Source of the DNA: Thermopolyspora sp044507605
Lineage (GTDB): Bacteria; Actinomycetota; Actinomycetes; Streptosporangiales; Streptosporangiaceae
Reading direction: 5' to 3'
NCBI GenBank assembly: GCA_044507605.1
Contig: JBIQJI010000029.1
Location: forward strand, 1 to 64,000
DNA: 64,000 nt
The position numbers and the translations under genes were made by a program. The notes below the pieces were generated by a model. It was given only the letters and a program-made list of their open reading frames with translations, made no database searches and was not told where the DNA came from. Within the stretch, counting starts at the first letter, position 1, and every line of letters begins with the position of its first letter. Shown piece after piece: positions 7,643-16,011 of the stretch.

Positions 7643-7983
7643 GGATCGCGAGCCCGAGCCGACGACCAGCCGCAGCATCGGCGGATCGGGACGTGCCTGG
7701 AAATGGTCCACCAGGTCCAGCCCTACGATTTCGACCCGTTCCGCCTCATCCCGGCCGGCCGGCAGCCGGGCGGCCTCCGCCGGCGCGAGCCCGCTCCCGC
7801 AGCACAGGTCCAGCCACCGTACGCAGGCCGACTCCGCGCTGCGGCGCGTCAGCTCCGCCATGATGTCCAAGCCGAGCTCACGACCAGGCCGTTGGAGCCG
7901 TTGAGCGACCGCTGGCGATTCATCGCGCAGTCGGCCACCACCGACGACCGCTCCAGCGCATCATCGTCCGGCAATCGCGTCAT
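7604..7983 (-). pseudogene. Truncated, frameshifted class I SAM methyltransferase
   Basis: A methyltransferase start is visible from ATG 7983 (MTRLPDDDALERSSVV, then NGSNG). In a second frame it continues as RELGLDIMAELTRR, the SAM-binding motif WLDLCCGSG and VEIVGLDLVDHF. Only the first part of the Rossmann fold is present; after LRLVV the frame turns into unrelated sequence and stops at 7604 next to the inverted repeats. The frameshift near 7885 and the loss of the catalytic half mark it as a remnant. The intact family usually runs to well over 200 residues. Confidence 0.7.
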
Positions 7984-8098
7984 CCGATCATCGTGTCGCC
8001 CGCCCGCTGCGCCGAAGCCCGCGGCGGGCCGGTCGGCGGGACGGCGCGGTTTCGCGCCGGGGGTCGGCGGCCTGGCCGGTGCGAAGGGCGGTCCGAGG

Positions 8099-9439
8099 TC
8101 AGGCGTGTGCGGCGAGGGCGTCCTCGGGGTCGTCGCCTTCGGCGAAGCCCGGCACCCAGCGGATCACCTCGTCGCGGAAGCGGGCCGTGGTGCCGAGCTG
8201 GCACAGCACGCCGACGCCCGCGGCGTGCACCCGGTTGATCAGCACGTATGACGGCGGCAGGTTGAGCTGCCGGACCACGTTCGTGGGGCGCAGGTCGGTG
8301 GCGTAGGCGGCCTGCCGCCGCAGCCATTCCCGGCTGAAGGTGAACTCCTCGACCTGGGTCGGCTCGACGTACGGCGTGAGGAAGGAGCGCAGGGCGTCGA
8401 CGTCGATGTCGATGTGCGGCTGGATGAATCCTTCTTCGCGCAACCCGCGCACGACGGTGTCCATGTCACCCTGGTTGAAGATCCGCATGAGCGTGCCGAA
8501 GGCTTTCGGATGGCCCTCGGGCATGCGGTTGACCGCACCGAAGTCGATCACGCCGAGCCGCCCGTCGGGCAGCACGCGGAAGTTGCCGGGGTGGGGGTCG
8601 GCGTGCAGCATGCCGACCCGGGACGGCGAGCAGAACAGGAACCGCACGAACAGCAGCCCGAACCGGTCGCGCTGCTCCTTGGTGCCGTCGGTGATGATGC
8701 GGGACAGTGGCAGGCCGTCGAGCCATTCGCTGACCAGCACCTGCTCGTTGGCCGCCACGACGTCGGGGACGAAGAAGTCGGGGTCGTCGGCGAACTCCTG
8801 GGCGAACGCGTGCTGCGCCTCCGCCTCGCGCAGGTAGTCGAGCTCTTCGGCGAGCCTGTCGCGCAGCTCGTCGAGCACGGCGCGCACGTCGAGGCCCGGC
8901 AGCAGCGCGCCGAACAGCATGCCGAGCCGGGACAGCTGCCGGAAGTCGCTCATGAGGGCGCGACCGGCCCCCGGATACTGGATCTTCACCGCGACTGGCC
9001 TGCCGTCGTGCCACACGGCCCGATGCACCTGCCCGATCGAGGCGGCGGCCGTGGGGTCGTCGTCGAACTCGCGAAAGTACTCCCGCCAGTCGTCGCCCAG
9101 CTGCTCGGCGAGCACCTGGTGCACGGTGGCGGCGGGCAGCGGCGGCGCGGACTCCTGCAGTTTGGTGAGCGTGGCACGGTAGGGGCCCGCGATCTCGTCG
9201 GGCAGGGCGGCTTCGAAGATCGACAGGGCCTGGCCGAGCTTCATGGCCCCGCCCTTGAGCTCGCCGAGGACCTTGAAGATCTGCTCCGAGGTGCGCTGCT
9301 GGATCTCGGATGCGACGACCTCGGCCGGTCTGCCGCCGATGCGCTTGCCGAGGCCCAGCGCGGTGCGCCCGGCGAAACCGATGGGGAGGGCCGCGAGTTT
9401 CGCCGAGCGTGTGACGGCACGTCGAGGGAGGTCACTCAC
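8099..9439 (-). CDS. ABC1/AarF (ADCK/UbiB) atypical kinase
   Basis: A 446-aa UbiB-family protein kinase-like ATPase. Diagnostic elements are present: the KxGQ motif in AMKLGQALS, the alanine-rich loop AAASIGQVH, the ATP lysine in VAVKIQYPG, and the catalytic HADPHPGN plus DFG. In quinone-making bacteria such proteins support isoprenoid quinone metabolism; in actinobacteria the role is less clear. The start is GTG 9439, which overlaps the stop of the upstream ThiF-like gene as GTGA, so the two are translationally coupled. M. tuberculosis keeps a homologue (Rv3197) beside whiB7. Confidence 0.92.
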   Translation of the reverse strand: MSDLPRRAVTRSAKLAALPIGFAGRTALGLGKRIGGRPAEVVASEIQQRTSEQIFKVLGELKGGAMKLGQALSIFEAALPDEIAGPYRATLTKLQESAPPLPAATVHQVLAEQLGDDWREYFREFDDDPTAAASIGQVHRAVWHDGRPVAVKIQYPGAGRALMSDFRQLSRLGMLFGALLPGLDVRAVLDELRDRLAEELDYLREAEAQHAFAQEFADDPDFFVPDVVAANEQVLVSEWLDGLPLSRIITDGTKEQRDRFGLLFVRFLFCSPSRVGMLHADPHPGNFRVLPDGRLGVIDFGAVNRMPEGHPKAFGTLMRIFNQGDMDTVVRGLREEGFIQPHIDIDVDALRSFLTPYVEPTQVEEFTFSREWLRRQAAYATDLRPTNVVRQLNLPPSYVLINRVHAAGVGVLCQLGTTARFRDEVIRWVPGFAEGDDPEDALAAHA

Positions 9440-10611
9440 GCCACCATTGTCGGCGAAAGGGACTCCTTTCGCATACAGCCACATTGCGGATGCACCTCCC
9501 AGGATCGTCCACGCCACTGCTGACCAGGCAGAACATCAAGCGTACGGCCCTCGAGCACATGCTCACGGCCGGCACCATCACCGTCCGCCCAGCCGCCGGC
9601 CCGGCCGCCGGGTCCGGTGGAACGGCCGGTGTGATCGTCGGGGCGGGGAGTGCCGGGCCCGTCGAGAAAGGACAGCGCGTGGCCGGCGGTGGCCGCCGCG
9701 ACCAGCGTGGACAGCACCGTGCCGCAGGCGTGCTCTCCCGGCGGGAAGCCGCCCAGCTGCCGGATCAGCAGCGGCCACGCCGGGTCGTTGTCGCGCCGGG
9801 TCAGGTCGAGGCAGCGCAGGCAGCAGGTGCGGCCCGGCAGCACGAGCGGCCCGACCAAGCCGCTCCCCTCGAACGCGGTCGCGAGCAGATGCGGCACGCC
9901 CCGCTCGCCGAGCTCACGGGGGAGCGCATCGTCGAGCGGCGTGACCGGCGCGAGCACCGCCAGGTCGGGTGGGCGGGCCCAGTCGGCGGGGTGCGACGCG
10001 GCGCGGCCGGTCCAGGCGTTGAGCGAGGGCGCGACGCGCAGCGCGGCCGCCACCGCGCCGTCTTCGCGCCGCCCGCCGACGTCGCCCCAGCCGAGGCCGC
10101 CCGGCACCACGTCGCACCGCCGCGCGATCCCGGCATCGATGACGCACAGGTTGCCGACTCCGGCGGCGGCGAGCAGCACCGCCACCTGCGCGCCCACCCG
10201 GCCCGCGCCGTAGACCCGCACATGCGCCGCGCGCCGGCGCAGCATCGCGCCGAGGCCGCCGTCGGCCGCGTCAGGCGCCAGGGAGAGCGCGGCGAGATCG
10301 GGCGTGAGGCGGTCGCGCTCGGCGACGTCCATCGACCGCAGCGCGTCACGGCGCACCGCACCATCGTCGAGCAGCCCGTGCCGGGCCAGCAGGTCGAGCG
10401 TGGCCCGCACGGCCGCGCCGCCGAGCCCGCGCCGCCCGGCCCTGGCGCTGATCTCGGCGGCGGTGCGGGTGCCGTCGAGCGCGTCGAGCAGGTCGCGGAC
10501 GGCGGGCTCGACCCCGGTCAGCATGACGGCGTGGGGCGGATGGACGCCGAACTGCACAGTGCGCCCGTCACGGTCGAGACGGCGCAGTGCCGGCTTCAGT
10601 CGTGGCCTCAT
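9436..10611 (-). CDS. ThiF/E1-like adenylating-enzyme homologue
   Basis: A 391-aa protein with an E1/ThiF Rossmann core: VRVYGAGRVGAQVAVLLAAA followed by an acidic strand end. A CLRC pair and a C-terminal HPQCGC motif look like zinc ligands, as in MccB and TOMM (thiazole/oxazole peptide) E1-like partners. The first 130 residues resemble a PqqD-like peptide-binding domain (LLDALDGTRTAAEI and a winged-helix pattern). No precursor peptide or cyclodehydratase is nearby, and the gene is coupled to the ABC1 kinase, so a conserved cellular role is more likely than a natural-product role. Start chosen at ATG 10611. Confidence 0.7.
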   Translation of the reverse strand: MRPRLKPALRRLDRDGRTVQFGVHPPHAVMLTGVEPAVRDLLDALDGTRTAAEISARAGRRGLGGAAVRATLDLLARHGLLDDGAVRRDALRSMDVAERDRLTPDLAALSLAPDAADGGLGAMLRRRAAHVRVYGAGRVGAQVAVLLAAAGVGNLCVIDAGIARRCDVVPGGLGWGDVGGRREDGAVAAALRVAPSLNAWTGRAASHPADWARPPDLAVLAPVTPLDDALPRELGERGVPHLLATAFEGSGLVGPLVLPGRTCCLRCLDLTRRDNDPAWPLLIRQLGGFPPGEHACGTVLSTLVAAATAGHALSFLDGPGTPRPDDHTGRSTGPGGRAGGWADGDGAGREHVLEGRTLDVLPGQQWRGRSWEVHPQCGCMRKESLSPTMVA

Positions 10612-10680
10612 GCCGCGACCCTGCCACAGCCCTGATCCCACCGTACGACGCGACCGCGCCGCCTGTGGATAACGGGCCGC

Positions 10681-10709
10681 TTGGAAAATGTGAGGAAAAT
10701 CACTAGTAT
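10681..10709 (+). promoter_or_regulatory. Promoter of the YgjP-type metallopeptidase gene
   Basis: TTGGAA (10681-10686), 17 bases and TAGTAT (10704-10709) lie in a short AT-rich stretch ahead of the rightward gene at 10776. Confidence 0.55.
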
Positions 10710-10775
10710 GCGCGTGATGGGATACAAGTCCTTGCCAGCCTCGCATCCCGCATCCAATCAACCGGCAAACGCGGA

Positions 10776-11360
10776 TTGACCAGCGAGAACGTGACCGACC
10801 CCCTGTGGAATGGCGCCAGCGTCGGCTACCGTGCTTATGTGCCCCCCGAGACAGTCGAGGTGCGCCGGAGCGCACGACGCCGACGGACCGTATCCGCATA
10901 CCGCGATGGCGACAAGACCATCGTGTTGCTTCCGGCCGGGCTGAGCAGCACGGACGAGGAGCAGTGGGTGCGCCGCATGCTTGACCGCCTCGCGGCCAAG
11001 GAGCAGCGCAGGCGCCCCACCGACGACGACCTGCTGGAGCGGGCCAAAGAGATCGCCGGCCGCTACCTGGAGGGCAAGGCGCAGCCCGTCAGCGTGCGCT
11101 GGGTCGAGAACCAGCAGCACCGCTGGGGTTCCTGCACGCCCGATCAGGGCACGATCAGGCTATCAGCACGGCTTCGGGGCATGCCGTCCTGGGTGGTCGA
11201 CTACGTCATCATGCACGAGCTCGTGCACCTCCTGGTCCCCAGCCACGGCCCCCGCTTCTGGTCCCTTGTGGAGCGTTACCCCAAGGCCGAGCGCGCCCGC
11301 GGCTTCCTGGAGGGCTACTCCATGGCCGCCAACACCGCCGCAGCCGAAGACTGCGGCTGA
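10776..11360 (+). CDS. YgjP/DUF45-type zinc metallopeptidase (M48-like)
   Basis: A 194-aa protein of the YgjP-like metallopeptidase family. The zinc site HELVH (in YVIMHELVHLLVPSHGPRFW) lies toward the C-terminus, preceded by the family signature NQQHRWGSCT and the strand GTIRLSARL. The downstream histidine of SHGPRFW is the usual third ligand. The TTG at 10776 gives the longest frame; GTG at 10791 is an equally possible start. It is divergent from the ThiF-like gene. Substrates of this family are unknown. Confidence 0.85.
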   Translation: MTSENVTDPLWNGASVGYRAYVPPETVEVRRSARRRRTVSAYRDGDKTIVLLPAGLSSTDEEQWVRRMLDRLAAKEQRRRPTDDDLLERAKEIAGRYLEGKAQPVSVRWVENQQHRWGSCTPDQGTIRLSARLRGMPSWVVDYVIMHELVHLLVPSHGPRFWSLVERYPKAERARGFLEGYSMAANTAAAEDCG

Positions 11361-11783
11361 CCTCCCGCCTTCCCCGCGCCCAGCCGGAATGGCACATTCC
11401 TCGGGTTCGTATCCTGTTTTGTCATTGTGTGCGGTTTATGCAGCTGTTTCGGCTGGTGATGCCTTTTCGGGCGAGGACGATACCCGTGCCGTCCGCGGTG
11501 CTCCGGCTTTCAGGCCGGGGGTGAAGCGGATCGTCCTGCCGAGCGGGCGAAGCGCCGGGAACGCTGTAATGGGGCGAACGATAGGGCAGGGTGGTGCGCG
11601 GGGCGGGCTCGGCCTGTCCGATGGACGCCGTGTGCGTACGCGCGGCGGCGGAGAGGCGAAGCGGCGCTCCGGGGCGGCACGCGGCCGGGCATATCCTGTG
11701 GGACAGGTCCGGGACCGGCCGAAGGCAGGGCCGGACGTGACGGGGAACAGTGCCGGACGGGGCGTGCGGGTGGCGAAGGTGGG
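11361..11783. other. Intergenic stretch, no gene seen
   Basis: No frame here shows steady G/C-ending codons or a recognisable protein. The first 100 bases are relatively AT-rich and could hold a terminator or promoter, but no convincing hairpin or -10/-35 pair was found. Confidence 0.5.
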
Positions 11784-12518
11784 ATGGCGATGACGGGACG
11801 GATCGCCGCCGTGCTCGTCACTCCGGGCATGGCCGCCGCGTCGCCGCCGGGGGTGGACCCGGCGGAGTTCCTGCTCGCGATGGCCGAGGACACCTACGAG
11901 GTCGTGGCCGGCCTGGAGTTCGTCCGGCCGATGATCCTCGACGCGGGGGTGCCGGGCCTCGACGACATCGTCTGGCCGGGCACGCCGATCGCGCCGGTGG
12001 CCGACCCGTCGATCGGGGCCATGTTCGCGGCCCTGGAGCCGTACGGCGACGAAGGCGTCATCGTCTGCGGCGACGCCCCCGACCTGCCCGCGCTGCTGAT
12101 CGGCAAGCTCTTCCGCGCCCTCGGGCGCTCACCGGTCGCCGTGTGCCCCGCCGACGGCGGCGGCGCCGTGGCCATCGCCGGCCGTCTCCCCTGGCCCGAC
12201 TGGGCCGACCCGGTCGCCGGCATCGACGCCGCACGCTCGGAGGTCTCCGGCCCGGACGTCTCCCGCCCGAATGTCCCCCTTCGGCACGCGCCCGGCCGTG
12301 CCGCTCCCGATCCGGAGATGCCGAATGCGTCGGGCGCGCTCGCCACGCCGGGCCCGCTGGACGTACCCGATGTCGTCGGGGTGCTACGTGCGCGGGCCCC
12401 GGGCCGGCGCATGGTGGCGACCGGCCCCGCCTGGCATCGGCTGCGGACCCCGGCGGACATTTCCGGGCTCGACGTTGACTTGGAAGGGTGGGAGAGCACC
12501 CGGGCGCTCCTCACCTGA
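11784..12518 (+). CDS. Conserved hypothetical, GT-A/DUF2064-like
   Basis: A 244-aa soluble protein. The stretch VIVCGDAPDLPALLIGKLFRAL followed by VCPADGGGAVAI resembles the DUF2064 / nucleotide-sugar transferase-like (MobA-related) fold, in which a D-x-P-x-L-P segment and a D-G-G turn bind nucleotide. About residues 160-190 form a Pro/Ser/Ala linker that interrupts the fold. Two ATG codons (11784 and 11790) are possible starts. The assignment is by local motif only; it could be an unrelated hypothetical. Confidence 0.6.
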   Translation: MAMTGRIAAVLVTPGMAAASPPGVDPAEFLLAMAEDTYEVVAGLEFVRPMILDAGVPGLDDIVWPGTPIAPVADPSIGAMFAALEPYGDEGVIVCGDAPDLPALLIGKLFRALGRSPVAVCPADGGGAVAIAGRLPWPDWADPVAGIDAARSEVSGPDVSRPNVPLRHAPGRAAPDPEMPNASGALATPGPLDVPDVVGVLRARAPGRRMVATGPAWHRLRTPADISGLDVDLEGWESTRALLT

Positions 12519-12615
12519 CGGGCGCCATCGGGCCGGCCGATGCGACGGCCGACCTGGACGGGCTCGCCGCCCAAGAGTCGTCGACGCGTGAGCGCTCTCC
12601 CCGCCCGGCCGCGCG

Positions 12616-13644
12616 TCAGCCCTGATCGGCCGTGAGGGCGGGCAGGCGCAGCTCGGCGAAGATCGAGCGGTGGTCGGTCTGCGGGATCTTGTGGACGCTG
12701 TAGTCGAGGATCGCGAGCCGCTGGTCCGCCAGCAGGTGGTCGATCGTGATGATGGGCGGGACCCGCTTGTTGGCCGGCCAGGTCGGGATCAGGCCCTTTC
12801 CCGTGCTGTCGCCGGCGTCGGCGTAGCCGCGGGCCACCACCTTGCGCAGCTCGGCGTGGTCGAGGCTGGAGTTGAAGTCGCCGACCAGCACGCGGAACGG
12901 TCCGGTCTTCTGCGCCGACGGCAGGTCGCGCAGCCCTTCGGTCCACTGGGTCACCTGCGGCCCGAGCGGCGTGAACGGGTGGACGTCCACGATCTGCACG
13001 ATCTGCCCGTCGGGGAGGGTCATGCTCGCCGTGGGCATGTTGTGCCCCACCGAGTGGAACAGGTCGTCCAGCTCGGTCAGCGGGTAGCGGGCGTACAGGC
13101 CGCTGCCCGACGCGCTCCACTCGTCCTTCAGGATCCGGTACGGCATGATGCTTTTCAGCCCGGCCGCGTCCAGCCGCTCGACGGCGTCGGGGGTCAGTTC
13201 CTGGGTGCTGAGCACGTCGGGACGCAGCCGCCGCACCAGCGCCATCACGGCGTCGGTGTCGGCGCGGCCGAAGAGCAGGTTGCTGCTCATGATCCGCAGG
13301 GTCGGCCCGGTCACCGACGGCTGACCCGACGGGAGGGCCCTGGGGATCACGGCGAACCCCATGGCCGCGGTCGTGGCGATCGCCGCCGCGGTGACGGTCC
13401 GCTTCTTGGACAGGATCGCGAGCAGCAGCGGCACCAGCGACCCGGCGGCGGCGTACGGGGTGGCGGTCATGATCTGTGTGGCGAACGAGCCGCGTTCGAG
13501 GCCGCAGAGCCGCGCGATGGCCCAGGCGGCGAACGGTGTCACGGCCACCCAGGCCAGTGCGCCGGGAACGCGCCAATTTCTGTTCCTGCGCTGCGGGGTG
13601 ACGATCACCCCGCCGACTCCGGTCCCCGACATCCTGGTGTCCAT
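12616..13644 (-). CDS. Membrane-anchored endonuclease/exonuclease/phosphatase-family protein
   Basis: A 342-aa protein with about three N-terminal hydrophobic helices (roughly residues 30-110) followed by an EEP-superfamily catalytic domain. Visible active-site elements are SSNLLFGRAD, QELTPD (metal glutamate), VGDFNSSLDH, IDHLLADQ and the closing TDHRSI. The domain should face outside, where relatives act as nucleases or phosphodiesterases. ATG 13644 is used; ATG 13674 and GTG 13707 are alternatives. It converges with the 11784 gene. Confidence 0.85.
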   Translation of the reverse strand: MDTRMSGTGVGGVIVTPQRRNRNWRVPGALAWVAVTPFAAWAIARLCGLERGSFATQIMTATPYAAAGSLVPLLLAILSKKRTVTAAAIATTAAMGFAVIPRALPSGQPSVTGPTLRIMSSNLLFGRADTDAVMALVRRLRPDVLSTQELTPDAVERLDAAGLKSIMPYRILKDEWSASGSGLYARYPLTELDDLFHSVGHNMPTASMTLPDGQIVQIVDVHPFTPLGPQVTQWTEGLRDLPSAQKTGPFRVLVGDFNSSLDHAELRKVVARGYADAGDSTGKGLIPTWPANKRVPPIITIDHLLADQRLAILDYSVHKIPQTDHRSIFAELRLPALTADQG

Positions 13645-13998
13645 GTCCCCCCGTCCGCCCTGCTCCTGCGACATTCCCGGAATGCCTACCGACCTGACTT
13701 TAATCACGAGATGTGTAAGCCGCGTGCAAGAAAGGTGCAGCGGCCGCGCATCGACAGATCCTCATATTTTTCTTAATTTCGCTGCGTCGCAGCTCAGCAG
13801 GGGGACCCATGCCGGCACGGCCGACATCGGCCACGTGGCGGATCGAGGGTCCTGCCGGTGCCACCGGGCAGGTCGAACAGTGCCGTGCGGAACGAACAGT
13901 GCCGCGCGGGACGAGCAGAGCCGTGCGGACGACGATTGACGCCGCTGGGCGGGCGGGGATCCCGGCATCGCCGAGGCGACCGGATCGGCGGGGTCAGG
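13645..13998. other. Intergenic stretch with AT-rich promoter region and repeats
   Basis: The part nearest the EEP gene (about 13690-13790) is the most AT-rich of the neighbourhood and probably holds its promoter. The distal part carries the 19-bp tandem repeats at 13874-13930. No gene is seen. Confidence 0.5.
13874..13930. repeat. Three tandem 19-bp repeats
   Basis: Three head-to-tail units start at 13874, 13893 and 13912. Each reads close to CGAACAGTGCCGTGCGGAA, with two or more changes between units. They lie downstream of the NUDIX gene, in the gap to the EEP gene. Confidence 0.75.
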
Positions 13999-14562
13999 TC
14001 AGGCCGTGGCGGGGGCGTCGCCGAGGGCGGCGGCGCGGGTGCGGAGGGCGAGGCGGCGGGTGGCCTCGTCCGAGAGGTCGGGGATCTCGTCGACCGGGAA
14101 CCAGCGCAGATCCAGGGACTCATCGCTGATCACGGCCTCCGCGCCGGGCGGTGCCAGGGCGCCGTACTCCCGGTCGAGATGCCAGCTGTGCGGCGGATGG
14201 CACCACACCTTGTGCCGGTCGAGGGCGAGCGGCCCCGGCAGCAGGCGCAGGCCCTCGATGCCCGACTCTTCGGTGGCCTCGCGCAGCGCGACCTCGGCGA
14301 CGGTGGCGTCGGCGCGCTCGCAGTGCCCGCCCATCGGCAGCCACATGCCGGCCTTGCGGTGCAGGGTGAGCAGCACCCGCTCCCGGTCGTGCGACAGCAC
14401 GGCCGTCGTGGCCGTGAGATGGCCGGGCACGCACTCACGCCACATGGCGTCGTCGTATGCCGCCAGGTGCCGCAGGAACTCCGTGCGCAGCGCCTCCTCG
14501 GCCGGGCTCGGCGCGGCCCACGCGGTGAGCACCGACACCGCGTCGGCCCGCAGATCGGTCAT
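13999..14562 (-). CDS. NUDIX hydrolase
   Basis: A 187-aa NUDIX protein. The Nudix box is intact: GGHCERADATVAEVALRE followed by ATEESGI. The flanking LLTLHRKAGMWLPMGGH is typical of hydrolases that clean nucleoside diphosphate derivatives. Its ATG overlaps the stop of the DUF2342 protease gene in an ATGA, so the two are co-translated. The substrate is not predictable. Confidence 0.9.
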   Translation of the reverse strand: MTDLRADAVSVLTAWAAPSPAEEALRTEFLRHLAAYDDAMWRECVPGHLTATTAVLSHDRERVLLTLHRKAGMWLPMGGHCERADATVAEVALREATEESGIEGLRLLPGPLALDRHKVWCHPPHSWHLDREYGALAPPGAEAVISDESLDLRWFPVDEIPDLSDEATRRLALRTRAAALGDAPATA

Positions 14563-15929
14563 GCGCGCGGACCGGCGGGCCCGTCGCCCGCAGATCCGTC
14601 GCCGTCGGGCCCCTGCTCGCCCGGCCCCTGCTCGCCGGGTCCCTTGTCATCGGATCCCTTGTCGTCGGGCCCCTCGGCGCCGGGTCGCGGTTCGCCGGAC
14701 GGCGGGGCCTCCAGACCGGACAGGTCCAGCTCCGTCTCGCCGGCGACGAAGCCGAGCGGGTCGTCGAGGTCGCCGGCCGTCGGCATCAGGTCGGGGTGGC
14801 TCCACAGCGCGTCACGGCCCTCGACGCCCCGGTCGGCCCGCAGGGCCTGCCACAGGGTCGCCGCCTCGCGCAGCCGCCGGGGGCGCAGCTCCAGCCCCAC
14901 CAGCGTGGCGAACGTGCGCTCGGCCGGCCCGCCGGTGGCCCGGCGGCGGCGTACGGTCTCGGAGAGGGCCACGGCGGCGGGCAGCTTGCCCTGGGCGGCG
15001 TTGTCGACGACCGCCGACACCCAGCCCTCCACGAGGGCGAGCAGGGTCTCCAGCCGGGCCAGGGCGGCCTTCTGCTGCTCGGTGTCTTCGGGCTTGAGCA
15101 TGGCGCCGCCGCTCAGCGCCTCCTGCAACTCGGCCGGGTTGGTGAAGTCGAGCCGGCCGATCTGCTCCTCCAGGGCCGACACGTCGACCTTGATGCCCCG
15201 GGCGTACTCCTCGACCGCGCCGAACAGCCGTGCCCGCAGCCACGGCACGTGGTGGAACAGCCGCTGGTAGGCGGCCTCGCGCAGCGCCAGGTAGAGCCTG
15301 ATCTCTTCGTTCGGGATCTCCAGGCCCTGGCTGAACTTGGCGATGCCGCCGGGCAGCAGCGCCGCGTTGTCGGACAGCGGCAGGCCGATGTCGGCGGAGC
15401 CGATCACCTCGCCCGCGAGCGAGCCGAGCGCCTGGCCGATCTGGGTGCCGACCATCATGCCGCTCATCTGCTTGATCATGCCGACGAGCGGCCCGGCCAT
15501 CGCCTTGGCCTGCTCGGGCAGCTGCGGGCTGCTGAGCGCGCCGCCCATGGTCTCGACCATGCGCTCGGCTATGGGGTCGCACAACCGCTTCCACACCGGG
15601 ATCGTCTTCTCGATCCACTCAGATCTGCTCCACGCCTGCGGAGAGGTGACGCCGCTGGGCAGCGTGGTGGCTTCGTTCAGCCACAGGTCGGCGAGCTGAA
15701 GCGCGTCGACGATCTGTCGTCGCTCGCCCTCCATCACGCTGGGATCGCCCTGGGCCACGACGGCGTGCCGGGCGATGTTCTTGGCCATGTCCCAGTTGAC
15801 GGGCCCGGCGCTCGGATTGGCCAGCATGTCGGCGAACTGCCGCATGGCCGCCGCCATCTGCTCCGGGCTGCCGAACATGGCGAACGGATTGTCGTTGGGG
15901 TCGTTTTCGCGACCTGGCAGGTCAGTCAC
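14559..15929 (-). CDS. DUF2342-family zinc-dependent metalloprotease-like protein
   Basis: A 456-aa protein of the actinobacterial DUF2342/TIGR03624 family, the counterpart of Rv3195. Family stretches include NPFAMFGSPEQMAAAMRQFA at the N-terminus, the Gly-rich MVGTQIGQALGSLAGEV, and FHHVPWLRARLFGAVEEY with conserved histidines. The last 60 residues are a low-complexity Gly/Pro/Glu/Asp tail carrying short degenerate repeats (SDDKGPGEQGPGEQGPDGD). The family is annotated as metalloprotease from structure; activity and targets are not established. It is divergent from the SDR gene. Confidence 0.85.
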   Translation of the reverse strand: MTDLPGRENDPNDNPFAMFGSPEQMAAAMRQFADMLANPSAGPVNWDMAKNIARHAVVAQGDPSVMEGERRQIVDALQLADLWLNEATTLPSGVTSPQAWSRSEWIEKTIPVWKRLCDPIAERMVETMGGALSSPQLPEQAKAMAGPLVGMIKQMSGMMVGTQIGQALGSLAGEVIGSADIGLPLSDNAALLPGGIAKFSQGLEIPNEEIRLYLALREAAYQRLFHHVPWLRARLFGAVEEYARGIKVDVSALEEQIGRLDFTNPAELQEALSGGAMLKPEDTEQQKAALARLETLLALVEGWVSAVVDNAAQGKLPAAVALSETVRRRRATGGPAERTFATLVGLELRPRRLREAATLWQALRADRGVEGRDALWSHPDLMPTAGDLDDPLGFVAGETELDLSGLEAPPSGEPRPGAEGPDDKGSDDKGPGEQGPGEQGPDGDGSAGDGPAGPRA

Positions 15930-16011
15930 CGGTCTACCTCGTGCAGGATGGAGGAGTCCACACCAGCCACGTTATCCGCCGTACGACGGATCAGTGCAAA
16001 GCGAGGACCTC

